Below, in pieces: positions 52,556 to 60,525 of a DNA stretch of 64,000 bases. Position numbers and translations under genes: made by a program. The stretch is taken from the NCBI GenBank assembly GCA_964412195.1, contig CAYPNP010000016.1:1-64000 (forward strand), in the 5' to 3' direction. Source of the stretch: CAYPNP01 sp964412195. Lineage in GTDB: Bacteria; Acidobacteriota; JAAYUB01. The notes under the pieces were generated by a model. That model was not told the DNA's origin, did no database searches, and worked only from the letters and a program-made list of their open reading frames with translations. Position 1 is the first letter of the stretch. Every line of letters starts with the position of its first letter.

Positions 52556-54478
52556 TCAGGCGGGAGCCGGACCTTCCTTCGGCTTGATGATCGGCGAAAC
52601 CACCCCGTCCTCGGCGCTCTTCTGCGGCTGGGCGGGCGGAGCCTGGTCGGAAGTCACGGCTTCGGTCTTGGCCTTCCGGATGGGATCGCCCTTGATCGCC
52701 AGGACGACTTCCTCGGCGTCCAGGACCTCGTACTCCAGCAGGGCCTGGGCGATGCGCTCGAGGGCGTCCCGGTTCTCCTGGATCATGAGGTGGGCGGCGT
52801 CGTAGTTGTCCCGGATCAGCTGCTGGACCTCGTCGTCGATCATGACGGCGGTCTGCTCGCTGTAGTCACGGTGCTGGGCGATTTCCCGGCCGAGGAAGAT
52901 CTGCTCCTCCTTCTTGCCGAACGCCAGCGGGCCAAGCTTGTCGCTCATGCCCCATTCGCAGACCATCTTGCGGGCCAGGTCGGTGGCCCGCTCGATGTCG
53001 TTGGCGGCGCCGGTGCTCTTGAGGCCGAGGAAGACCTCCTCGGCGAGCCGGCCGCCCATGAGCACCCGCAGCTGGGCGAGGAGGTAGCTCTTGGAGTAGT
53101 TGTAGCGGTCGTCCACGGGCAGCTGCTGGGTCACGCCCAGGGCCATGCCGCGCGGGATGATGGCCACCTTGTGGATCGGGTCGGCGTCCGGCAGGAGCGA
53201 GGCCAGCAGGGCGTGGCCCGCCTCGTGGTAGGCCGTGATCCGCTTCTCCTGGTCGCTGATGATGAGGGAGCGCCGCTCCTTGCCCATCAGCACCTTGTCC
53301 TTGGCCGTCTCGAAGTCGTCCATCAGGACGTTCTTCTGGCTGTAGCGGGCCGCGTTGAGGGCCGCCTCGTTGACCAGGTTGGCCAGCTGCGCGCCGGAAA
53401 AACCCGGCGTGCTGCGGGCGATGATCTCCAGATCCACGTCCTTGTTGAGCGGGATCTTGCGGGTGTGCACCTGCAGGATGCCGAGCCGCCCGCGCACGTC
53501 CGGCAGGTTGACCACCACCTGGCGGTCGAAGCGGCCGGGCCGGAGCAGCGCCGGGTCGAGCACGTCGGGGCGATTGGTGGCGGAGATCAGGATGACGCCC
53601 TCGTTGCTCTCGAAGCCGTCCATTTCCACCAGGAGCTGGTTCAGGGTCTGCTCGCGCTCGTCGTGGCCGCCCCCGAGCCCCGCCCCGCGGTGCCGCCCGA
53701 CGGCGTCGATCTCATCGATGAAGACGATGCAGGGGGCGTGCTTCTTGCCCTGGTCGAACAGGTCGCGCACGCGCGAGGCGCCCACGCCGACGAACATCTC
53801 GACGAAGTCCGAGCCGCTGATGGAGAAGAACGGCACGTTGGCTTCGCCGGCCACCGCCCGGGCCAGCAGCGTCTTGCCTGTGCCCGGGGGGCCCACCAGC
53901 AACACGCCCTTCGGGATCCGGCCGCCCAGCTTCTGGAATTTCTGGGGCTCCTTCAGGAACTCGACCACCTCGGTCAGCTCCTCGATGGCCTCGTCCACGC
54001 CGGCCACGTCCTTGAAGGTGACCTTCTTCTGCTGGTTGGTCAGCAGCTTGGCGCGGCTCTTGCCGAACGAAAGGGCCTTGTTGCCGCTGCCCTGCATCTG
54101 CCGCATGATGAAGATCCAGAAGCCGATGAAAAGCAGGACCGGCAACCACAGCGAGAGCGCCCAGGAGATCCAGGAGTCGCGGTCGGCGGAAACCACCTTC
54201 ACGTTGGCGCCCGACTTGACCAGGGCGTCGGCGATCTTGCTCTGGCCGTCCTCCGGCACCGTGGAGGTGAACCGCTGCTTGGAGACCAGCGTGCCTTCCA
54301 CCGAGGTCCCCTTGATGGTGGCCTCGCGGATCGCCTTGGCGTCCACGTTCTCCAGCAAAGTCTTGTAGCTCAGCTCCTTGACAGTGCCTTCCTGGTAGTT
54401 GTTGTACAGGCCGTAGAGAACCACCACCGCGACGATGATGATCACCCACAGCAGGATATTCTTCATTGCGTTGTTCAC
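52556..54478 (-). CDS. ftsH: ATP-dependent membrane zinc protease FtsH
   Basis: The 640-residue protein has two transmembrane helices (about 5-25 and 105-125), AAA domain Walker A GPPGTGKT, Walker B FIDEID, the SRH region DPALLRPGRFDRQV, and the zinc site HEAGHA with the third ligand downstream. It degrades membrane and short-lived cytosolic proteins as a hexamer. Start: GTG 54478 has GGAGG five bases upstream; an ATG five codons earlier (54493) lies on the upstream side of that ribosome site and is not chosen. The C-terminal tail is rich in Pro and charged residues. Confidence 0.95.
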   Translation of the reverse strand: MNNAMKNILLWVIIIVAVVVLYGLYNNYQEGTVKELSYKTLLENVDAKAIREATIKGTSVEGTLVSKQRFTSTVPEDGQSKIADALVKSGANVKVVSADRDSWISWALSLWLPVLLFIGFWIFIMRQMQGSGNKALSFGKSRAKLLTNQQKKVTFKDVAGVDEAIEELTEVVEFLKEPQKFQKLGGRIPKGVLLVGPPGTGKTLLARAVAGEANVPFFSISGSDFVEMFVGVGASRVRDLFDQGKKHAPCIVFIDEIDAVGRHRGAGLGGGHDEREQTLNQLLVEMDGFESNEGVILISATNRPDVLDPALLRPGRFDRQVVVNLPDVRGRLGILQVHTRKIPLNKDVDLEIIARSTPGFSGAQLANLVNEAALNAARYSQKNVLMDDFETAKDKVLMGKERRSLIISDQEKRITAYHEAGHALLASLLPDADPIHKVAIIPRGMALGVTQQLPVDDRYNYSKSYLLAQLRVLMGGRLAEEVFLGLKSTGAANDIERATDLARKMVCEWGMSDKLGPLAFGKKEEQIFLGREIAQHRDYSEQTAVMIDDEVQQLIRDNYDAAHLMIQENRDALERIAQALLEYEVLDAEEVVLAIKGDPIRKAKTEAVTSDQAPPAQPQKSAEDGVVSPIIKPKEGPAPA

Positions 54479-54569
54479 CGTTCCCTCCGACACGTTCTCC
54501 CGGTCATCCGCCTGTTTCCGCTCTCGCAGATATAGATGGTTTTACAGGAAAAAAGATGACAAAAAGTCC

Positions 54570-55109
54570 TCACCGGAACTTGGCCAGGAACGGCAGGTTC
54601 CGGTATTTTTCCTGATAGTCCAGGCCGTAGCCGAAAATGAAGTCCGCGTCCTGGCTTTCGAAGGCGGCATAATCGGCCTTGAGATCCACCCGCCGCATGA
54701 ACGGCTTGTCGATCAGGGCCGCAATCCGCACGGACTGCACTCCCTGCTCCCGGATATGCCCCAGCAGATGGTCCATGATGATCCCGGTGTCCAGGACCGT
54801 GGCCACCAGCAGGACATTCTTGCCGGCCAGCGAGTGGGCCGGGTAGATCTGGGTTTCCTCGATCTCCTTGACGATATTGTCCTTCAGAGCGGAGTCCTTG
54901 TAGTACATGTTGATGAACTGGCAGTGGACGGGCGCGTCCATGGCCCGCACGAGGTCCGCCATGAAAATGAAGGCCCCCCGCAGGATGCCCATGACGTACA
55001 GCTCGGCGCCGTTGAAATCCTTCTGGATGCGCTGGCCCAGCTCGCGGACCCGGGTGCGGATCTGCTCGTCCGTCCTCCAGACGACAAGGGGCGATTTCTT
55101 TTCCGTCAT
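54570..55109 (-). CDS. hpt: Hypoxanthine phosphoribosyltransferase, with changed PRPP loop
   Basis: The 179-residue protein has the HPRT landmarks LYVMGILRGAFIFMADLV (35-52), the flexible-loop region after MYYKDS, and DFIFGYGLDYQEKYRNLPFL near the end. The PRPP motif is LLVATVLDTG (100-109): Asp107, Thr108 and Gly109 are kept, but the usual Glu-Asp pair that contacts the ribose is Ala103-Thr104. Activity could be lowered or the substrate changed. It recycles hypoxanthine/guanine to IMP/GMP. tilS overlaps upstream (ATGA), and the tilS-hpt-ftsH order is widely conserved. Confidence 0.85.
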   Translation of the reverse strand: MTEKKSPLVVWRTDEQIRTRVRELGQRIQKDFNGAELYVMGILRGAFIFMADLVRAMDAPVHCQFINMYYKDSALKDNIVKEIEETQIYPAHSLAGKNVLLVATVLDTGIIMDHLLGHIREQGVQSVRIAALIDKPFMRRVDLKADYAAFESQDADFIFGYGLDYQEKYRNLPFLAKFR

Positions 55110-56455
55110 GCCTGGCGCCTCAAAATCAGAATGGCGTTCTCTGCCGTGACGCGATTATTATAACACAGAACCCAGCCAAGAGCTGGAATCCAGAGGATTT
55201 CCCCGTCTGTTGCGGTCACGATGGTCAGCCGGCTGCGGTCCGTGAGGGGGACCCGGCGCTCGAGGAGGAGCTTTTTCAGCTTTTTATGCCCCCGGCTCCA
55301 CCGGACCCGGTCTCCCGGGCGCACGGAACGCAGGACCAGCCCGGATCCGGGATCCGGCAGCCAGACGGCGTCCGGACCCGGCGCCCGCCCCGCCGCGGGG
55401 ACCGCCTCGAAGCGCTCGCCGGTTTCGGGAATGTCGACGGCCCCCGGCACCGGCAGCCGGTATTCGAACGGGGGTGCGCCGCCGGGATCCGCCGCCAGGC
55501 GGACGACGCCGCAGCTCAGGGTGACGACGGGCCCGCCGGGCAGCGCGACGCGGCGGCCGCTGCGGCCGGCGCGGATCAGCTCCAGCGCCCGCTCCAGGTG
55601 GCCGAGGGACAGTCCCCGCAGCCCGCCCCGGGCCTCGCGGACCATCTCCCGCAGGAGCGGCAGCTGCACCGCGGCGGGGTGGCGGAGGAAGTCGTCTGCC
55701 CGGAACTCCCATCTCCCGCCCTCCCCGACCCAGAGCGCCTCGCCGAGCGGGTGCAGCAGGCGGGCGAGGGCGGCCCGCTCCCGGCGCGCCACCCCGGCGC
55801 TCCGGGCGATGACGCGGGCGGCTCCGGGGCCGAGTTCGGCCGAGATGGCCGGCAGGACCCGGTGGCGGACGCGGTTGCGCCGGTGGCGCAGGTCCTCGTT
55901 GCTGGCGTCCTCGCGGTGGCCGACCCCCTCGGCGGCGAGGAATTCCAGGACTTCCCGGCGGGTCACGGCCAGCAGCGGCCGGACCAGACCCGCCGGCGTG
56001 CGCGCGGCCATGCCGGCCAGGCCCTCCAGACCGGCCCCGCGGGTCAGGCGCAGCAGGACCGTTTCGGCCTGGTCGTCCAGGGTGTGCCCGAGAGCCACCC
56101 GGTCGAACCCCCGGGAGAGATAATCCCGGTAGACGGCATGGCGGCGCTCCCGCAGCCATTCTTCCCGGTTGGCCTCCGGGGACGCGGCGCCTTCGATCCC
56201 GGCGCGGTGGAAAGGGACGCCGAGCCGTTCCGACAGCTCCCGGCAGAAGGCCTCGTCCGCGTCAGCCTCGGCGCCGCGCAGGCCGTGATGGACATGGAGC
56301 ATCTCCAGCCGGAACGGGATAGACGGCGCCAGGCGGTGCAGCACCACCGCCAGGGCGGTGGAATCGGCCCCGCCGGAGCAGGCCGCCAGCACGCGCTGGC
56401 CGGATTGGATCAGTAGATGTCGCCGGATGAAGCCGGCCACAGAATCGGTGAGCAT
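55106..56455 (-). CDS. tilS: tRNA(Ile)-lysidine synthase
   Basis: The 449-residue N-type ATP pyrophosphatase has the PP-loop SGGADS (27-32), LHVHHGLRGAEADADEAF, ALGHTLDDQAETVLLRL and RPLLAVTRREVLEFLA, and a C-terminal domain including LKKLLLERRVP. It adds lysine to C34 of tRNA-Ile(CAU), changing its decoding from AUG to AUA. The start ATG 56455 has no ribosome binding site: only 9 bases separate it from the 3' end of an upstream tRNA with a CAU anticodon. After tRNA processing the mRNA would be nearly leaderless. Confidence 0.9.
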   Translation of the reverse strand: MLTDSVAGFIRRHLLIQSGQRVLAACSGGADSTALAVVLHRLAPSIPFRLEMLHVHHGLRGAEADADEAFCRELSERLGVPFHRAGIEGAASPEANREEWLRERRHAVYRDYLSRGFDRVALGHTLDDQAETVLLRLTRGAGLEGLAGMAARTPAGLVRPLLAVTRREVLEFLAAEGVGHREDASNEDLRHRRNRVRHRVLPAISAELGPGAARVIARSAGVARRERAALARLLHPLGEALWVGEGGRWEFRADDFLRHPAAVQLPLLREMVREARGGLRGLSLGHLERALELIRAGRSGRRVALPGGPVVTLSCGVVRLAADPGGAPPFEYRLPVPGAVDIPETGERFEAVPAAGRAPGPDAVWLPDPGSGLVLRSVRPGDRVRWSRGHKKLKKLLLERRVPLTDRSRLTIVTATDGEILWIPALGWVLCYNNRVTAENAILILRRQA

Positions 56456-56464
56456 GAAAAGAAA

Positions 56465-56541
56465 TGGTGCCGGTGCAGGGAATCGAACCCCGGACGCCGC
56501 GGATATGAGCCGCGTGCTCTAACCGTCTGAGCTACACCGGC
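56465..56541 (-). tRNA. tRNA with CAU anticodon (probably elongator Met)
   Basis: A 77-nt gene with acceptor GCCGGTG/CACCGGC, discriminator A and encoded CCA, D-stem GCTC/GAGC, anticodon stem CGCGG/CCGCG and loop CTCATAT. It lacks the GGG/CCC anticodon stem and the 1-72 mismatch of initiator tRNA. The acceptor pairs C4-G69 and C5-G68 that I recall as E. coli TilS determinants are absent (here G4, G5), so elongator Met is favoured over the AUA-reading Ile type, with real doubt. It shares a promoter with tilS. Confidence 0.9.
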
Positions 56542-56551
56542 ACAGAGGCGG

Positions 56552-56580
56552 AGGATACACAAGCGCCTCCGGTTTGTCAA
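56552..56580 (-). promoter_or_regulatory. Promoter of the tRNA(CAU)-tilS-...-glmM operon
   Basis: TTGACA (56580-56575), 17-bp spacer, TATCCT (56557-56552), 10 bp before the tRNA. A -35 consensus with ideal spacing. Confidence 0.7.
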
Positions 56581-56593
56581 GGACCACAGTATT

Positions 56594-56950
56594 AGATTGC
56601 GGATTGCGGATTGCGGATTGCGGATTTGCCATCGTGCTCGTCATCGTGCTCGTAATCGTAATCGTAATCGAACCAAGAAATTACGCGCAACGACGCTGAG
56701 ACCGCAGAGGCGATTCGGGACGCGGGTCCGCACGGCTGAATCCGGATAGACCGGATTCCAAATTCGGATTCCGGCCGGGGATTCGCGTGGATCCGTGTTG
56801 AATTCCACGTGCAAAGCTGCGTTAACTTCTTGAACCGATTACGATTACGATTACGAGCACGATGACGATTACGAGCACGATGACGAGCACGAGCACGAGC
56901 GGTCATCGGTCACCGGTCATCCGTCATCGGTCACCCGTCACCGGTCATTT
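56594..56950. repeat. Nested composite word array with a 60-bp inverted repeat
   Basis: Order: ATTGCGR (56594-56628), TCGTGCTCGTAATCG (56630-56672) ending CGAACCAAGAAATTACGC, then ACGCTGAGACCGCAGAGGC (56693-56711), then GGATCCGTGTTGAATTCC (56789-56806), then a mirror of the second block, GCGTTAACTTCTTGAACCG and CGATTACGATTACGAGCAC (56818-56899), then CGGTCATCGGTCACCGG (56900-56950). Arms 56629-56686 and 56818-56880 are inverse over about 60 bp. Confidence 0.8.
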
Positions 56951-57012
56951 CCCCTTGCCAACCGCCGGCGCCGGTGTCACCATGGCGGATCGACAGGCTG
57001 CGGAGGCGACGA

Positions 57013-57459
57013 ATGGCAGCACACTCACGACGTCCGTCCGACCGGGCCGCGCGGCAGCGGGTGCTGGCCGACCGGTGGATGGAGATCCTGTGGCGGCAGC
57101 GCGACGTGGACGCCGTCGACCGCCTGCACGCCCCGGATTTCACCGACCGCTCCAGCGCCGGCCGGCGGACGGACAACGCCGCCTTCCGGGAGATGCTCCG
57201 GTCGTTCTACTCGGCCTTTCCCGATTTCCACGCCGTCACCGAGGACCTGGTGGTCGATCCCTCCGCCGGCACGGTGGCCATCCGCTGGAGCGCCACCGGG
57301 ACCCACCGGGGCGCCTACCTGGGCGCACCGCCGACGGGACGGGTGATCCTGTTCCGCGGCATCGAGGTCCTCCGCTTCCGCCGGGACCGGGTGGCGGAGC
57401 GCTGGGGAGAATGGGACGGCTTCGCCCTTCTGGACCAGCTGGGGAAACCATGGCGCTGA
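57013..57459 (+). CDS. SnoaL-like / NTF2-fold protein
   Basis: The 148-residue protein has the cone-shaped NTF2-like pattern: DRWMEILWRQRDVDAVDRL, FREMLRSFYSAFPDFHAVTE, VAIRWSATGTHRGAYLGAPP and GIEVLRFRRDRVAERWGEWD. In this family the last strands hold the pocket residues of polyketide cyclases and small-molecule isomerases; the actual ligand is unknown. ATG 57013 has GGAGG seven bases upstream; an earlier in-frame ATG (56974) is rejected because of a basic, non-conserved start. The next gene overlaps its end by 10 bp. Confidence 0.75.
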   Translation: MAAHSRRPSDRAARQRVLADRWMEILWRQRDVDAVDRLHAPDFTDRSSAGRRTDNAAFREMLRSFYSAFPDFHAVTEDLVVDPSAGTVAIRWSATGTHRGAYLGAPPTGRVILFRGIEVLRFRRDRVAERWGEWDGFALLDQLGKPWR

Positions 57460-57749
57460 TCCGCCTGATCATCGGAGTCTTCTGGTTCCTGGCCGCCCTG
57501 CTGGGCCTGCGGCTCCTGTCGCGCTGGCTCGGCCGGCACTTCGGGCCCAAACCGCCCGACGGCCGGCCCCTGGAAGGCCCCGCGGCCACCCCCGAACTCC
57601 GCGGCGCCATGGTGAAGGACCCCGTCTGCGGCACCTGGGTGGATCCGCGGATCGCCCTGGCGCTGACCTCCGGCAAGGAGACGATCCGCTTCTGCAGCGA
57701 GGAGTGCCGGAAGGCCTGGTTGGGGCAGCATCCCGCCGGCCCGGCCTGA
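57450..57749 (+). CDS. Small membrane-anchored protein with YHS/TRASH-like metal domain
   Basis: The 99-residue protein has one N-terminal transmembrane helix (about 4-24) and a YHS-like region (about 54-93): DPVCGTWVDPRIAL followed by FCSEECRKAWLG, a Cys set that can bind a metal such as copper or iron. It begins inside the end of the NTF2-like gene, so the two are translationally coupled. Probably a metal-handling or redox-related membrane protein; no direct evidence. Confidence 0.65.
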   Translation: MALIRLIIGVFWFLAALLGLRLLSRWLGRHFGPKPPDGRPLEGPAATPELRGAMVKDPVCGTWVDPRIALALTSGKETIRFCSEECRKAWLGQHPAGPA

Positions 57750-57771
57750 AGCCCCGCGGGGCAGGCGAAAT

Positions 57772-57804
57772 AAAAATTGCCGGGAGTTTTGGCGCTCCCG
57801 GCAA
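57772..57804 (-). terminator. Minus-strand rho-independent terminator without an upstream gene
   Basis: Reading leftward, a 10-bp stem (TTGCCGGGAG/CTCCCGGCAA) with an 8-nt loop is followed by TTTTTA (57776-57771). On the plus strand no T-run follows, so it points left. No minus-strand gene lies to its right before 60526. Confidence 0.7.
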
Positions 57805-57842
57805 CGTGCAAAGTAGGTAACATTCTACGTGTCGCCTTAATA
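57772..57842 (-). ncRNA. Candidate small RNA on the minus strand
   Basis: TATTAA at 57842-57837 could be a -10 (the -35 is poor). Transcription from about 57830 would give a roughly 60-nt RNA (GGCGACACGTAGAATGTTAC...) ending at the strong terminator. GTAG-CTAC may form a second small stem. Nothing coding. Low confidence. Confidence 0.3.
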
Positions 57843-58008
57843 GATGCGGGAGGGTGCCGGAAAGTTGAATCTTTTTCAGCAGGCCGGACATCCGCGCAAT
57901 CCACAGATTTCATTTGACATACGGTTTCTTCACATCGAGGGAATGAACCCTTCCGGCGCGGGGGCATCCAATCCGTTTCCGACCTACCCGCAGAAAGGAG
58001 AGCTTGGC

Positions 58009-59550
58009 ATGGCCCCAACACACGTTTCTCCGCAACGGCCGGCAGGATTTTCCCGGATCGCCCGGCTCTTCCTGGCGGCGGTCCTTCTGTCCGCCGGAGC
58101 AGGCGGTCCGGCCCGCGCCGCCGGCACGGCCGAAAAAATCCTGGACCGCTGCGCCAAGGCGATGGGCGGGGAGAAGGCGCTCCGGAAGGTTGCCGCCTGG
58201 CAGGCCCGGGGCGTGGTGACCCGTCCCGGCGACGGCCGGTCCGGCCGCTTCGGGGCGGCGGCCCGCGTCCCCGGGCAATTCTGGCAGGAGGTCCAGGTCG
58301 GCTCCGACGTGTACGCCGAGGCCTTCAACGGCAAGTCGGGCTGGCGCACGGACCCCGGCGCCGGCCTCCGCACCCTGACCGGCGAGGCGGGCCGGGATTT
58401 CCAGGCGGAGGCCCGCTTCCGCTGCGTCCGCTGGCTGGACTGGAAAAAGGACAAGAGCCGGCTGGCGGACGCCGGCGCCGCGACATGGAACGGCCAGCCC
58501 GCCCGGAAGGTGCTGCTGACCACCCGGCGGGACGTGCGGATCGCGCTCTACTTCGACGCCGGCTCCGGCCTGCTGGTGGGCGAGGAGTTCCCCGCCGGCA
58601 AAGGCCTGCGCCGGTACGAATACTCCGAATACCGGCCGGTCCAGAGCCTCCGGCTGCCTTTCGCCATCACCGCTTCCGACGGCCGGAACACGTTCAAGAT
58701 CGCCCTGGAGTCCATCCGGATCAACGCGCCGCCGGAGGCCGGTCGGTTTGACTTCCCGGTGCCGGAAGGGCGCGCCCTCCCCGACATCCCGGCCCTGCTG
58801 AAAGAGGTGGGGGACAACCAGGAGCGGCTGGAAAAGCTCCTCGACTCCTACACGTTCACGGAGCGCCATTCCGTCCGGGAGTTCGACAAGAAGGGCACGG
58901 TCCGCGAAAAGCCCGAGGAGACCTACGAGATCACCTTCGTCCGTGGCCGGCAGGTGCGGCGGCTGGTGGCGCGGGAGGGCAGGCCCCTCTCCGCCTCGGA
59001 CCAGGCCAAGGAGGACCGCAAGCTCGAGAAGCAGGTGCGGGAGATCGAGAAGGAGGCCGCCGCCGCGGCGAAGGGTCCGGGTGGGAAGTCCGCCCGCGGG
59101 GAGCGATCGATCTCCATCGGCGCGGGGCTGAAGACCACCCGGATGATCAATCCCCGCTGGGAGCAGTACGAGGGGCGCGAGCTGGTGGTGTTCGATTTCG
59201 AGCCCAACCTGGCCTACAAGCCGAAGGACACGGCGGAAAAGCTGATGCAGAAAGTGGCCGGCACGCTCTGGGTGGACGCCGCGGACCGCCAGGTGGTCCG
59301 CTTCGAGGCCAAACTGCTGGAATCCTACAAGGTGGGCGGCGGCCTGCTCGCCTCCGTCAAGCCGGGGGCGACCTTTGTCGTGGAGCAGATCCGCGTCAAC
59401 AACGAGATCTGGCTGCCGTCCCAAATCGAGTTCCAGCTGGACGCACGGGCCCTCTTTGTCGGGGTCAGCATGAACCGGATCGTCCGCTACAGCGACTACC
59501 AGCGCTTTGGGGTGGAGTCCGAGGAGAAGATCGCCCCGCCGAAAGAATGA
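58009..59550 (+). CDS. Exported LolA-like / outer-membrane lipoprotein-sorting-like protein
   Basis: The 513-residue protein has a signal peptide (about 12-37) and then EKILDRCAKAMGGEKALRKV, a start very common in Acidobacteriota and Bacteroidetes proteins of the LolA/LolB-like or DUF4292 type. Two beta-rich halves follow (about 40-260: ARKVLLTTRRDVRIALYFD, YEYSEYRPVQSLRLPF; and 280-513: LEKLLDSYTFTERHSVREF, VVFDFEPNLAYK). The second half resembles the first in layout, suggesting an internal duplication. AAAGGAG precedes the ATG; upstream frame extension has no signal. Role in carrying lipoproteins or lipids across the periplasm is a guess. Confidence 0.7.
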   Translation: MAPTHVSPQRPAGFSRIARLFLAAVLLSAGAGGPARAAGTAEKILDRCAKAMGGEKALRKVAAWQARGVVTRPGDGRSGRFGAAARVPGQFWQEVQVGSDVYAEAFNGKSGWRTDPGAGLRTLTGEAGRDFQAEARFRCVRWLDWKKDKSRLADAGAATWNGQPARKVLLTTRRDVRIALYFDAGSGLLVGEEFPAGKGLRRYEYSEYRPVQSLRLPFAITASDGRNTFKIALESIRINAPPEAGRFDFPVPEGRALPDIPALLKEVGDNQERLEKLLDSYTFTERHSVREFDKKGTVREKPEETYEITFVRGRQVRRLVAREGRPLSASDQAKEDRKLEKQVREIEKEAAAAAKGPGGKSARGERSISIGAGLKTTRMINPRWEQYEGRELVVFDFEPNLAYKPKDTAEKLMQKVAGTLWVDAADRQVVRFEAKLLESYKVGGGLLASVKPGATFVVEQIRVNNEIWLPSQIEFQLDARALFVGVSMNRIVRYSDYQRFGVESEEKIAPPKE

Positions 59551-59557
59551 CCGGACG

Positions 59558-59699
59558 ATTGCAGATTGCGGATTGCGGATTTCGAATTGCGGATTTCGGA
59601 TTGCAGATTGCGGATTGAAATCAGAAGGCCGAACTTAATTACGTCGCCCCCGTTCCGGTTCCCAAATCCGCCATCCGAAATCCGCAATCCGCAATTCCC
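59558..59699. repeat. ATTGCGR/ATTTCGR array, mirrored around a 40-bp centre
   Basis: The left arm (59558-59620) reads ATTGCAGATTGCGGATTG and ATTTCGAATTGCGGATTTC. The right arm (59661-59699) is the inverse (AAATCCGCAATCCGCAATTC). It begins 7 bp after the stop of the LolA-like gene. Confidence 0.8.
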
Positions 59700-59706
59700 C
59701 GAAGGG

Positions 59707-59735
59707 TTGCATCGCGATGGGGGCTCCGCTACAAT
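59707..59735 (+). promoter_or_regulatory. Promoter of coaE
   Basis: TTGCAT (59707-59712), 17-bp spacer, TACAAT (59730-59735), 24 bp before the start codon. Confidence 0.65.
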
Positions 59736-59759
59736 CACGGCAATGAAGGGACGGATTCC

Positions 59760-60392
59760 ATGACCACCGCGCGGAAACCGCTTGTCACCGCCGGACTGAC
59801 CGGCGGCATCGCCTCCGGCAAGACCACGGTGGCCGGCTTCTTCCGGGAGCTGGGCGCCCGCGTGATCGACGCCGACGCCATCGCCCACCGGGTGCTGCGG
59901 CGGCAGGCGGTCGTCCGGGACCTGGTCGGGCGCTTCGGCGCCGGCATCCTCGCGCCGGACGGCCGGGTGGACCGGCGCCTCCTAGGGCCGCTCGTGTTCG
60001 GCGATCCGGCGGCCCGGGAGTGGCTCAACCGGCGGGTCCACCCGGAGGTCCGGGAGGAGATCGCGCGGCGGCTCGAGGAGGAGCGCCGCGCCGCCGCCCA
60101 CCCCATGGCCGTCGTGGACGTCCCGCTGCTGGTGGAGTCGGGCGAGCCGCACCGCTACGGCCCCCTGGTCCTGGCTTGGTGCCCGCCCGCGCTCCAGCTC
60201 CGGCGGATCATGATCCGGGACGGGTTGAAGGAAACAGAGGCACGGGCCCGGCTGGAGTCCCAGCTGCCCCTCGAGCTCAAGCGGGCCCACGCCGACCACA
60301 TCATCGACACGTCGGGGACCTTCGAGGAAACCCGCCGGCAGGTGGAGTCCGTCTACCAGGCCCTGCTCCGGCAGGAAGTTTCGCCTTCCTGA
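59760..60392 (+). CDS. coaE: Dephospho-CoA kinase
   Basis: The 210-residue P-loop kinase has GGIASGKTTV, VIDADAIAHRVL, RRVHPEVREEI and VVDVPLLVESG, in the order of CoaE. It phosphorylates dephospho-CoA in the last step of coenzyme A synthesis. Preceded by its own promoter and GAAGGG site. The arrays on its left end 60 bp before the start. Confidence 0.92.
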   Translation: MTTARKPLVTAGLTGGIASGKTTVAGFFRELGARVIDADAIAHRVLRRQAVVRDLVGRFGAGILAPDGRVDRRLLGPLVFGDPAAREWLNRRVHPEVREEIARRLEEERRAAAHPMAVVDVPLLVESGEPHRYGPLVLAWCPPALQLRRIMIRDGLKETEARARLESQLPLELKRAHADHIIDTSGTFEETRRQVESVYQALLRQEVSPS

Positions 60393-60451
60393 GTCACGCA
60401 GGCCACCGGTGATTCCCGCCGGAGTGGGAGTCCGATGAAAGAAATGCCGAC

Positions 60452-60475
60452 GCCTCGCCCGTCGACGGGCGAGGC
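60452..60475. other. 24-nt perfect palindrome between coaE and the bTHX gene
   Basis: GCCTCGCCCG-TCGA-CGGGCGAGGC. It lies between two convergent genes and could be a two-way terminator, though T-runs are weak on both sides. Confidence 0.55.
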
Positions 60476-60525
60476 CGTTAGCCTATAGCTGGGAGAATCA
60501 GTTTCGGGAGTGAAAGAAGCGGGGA

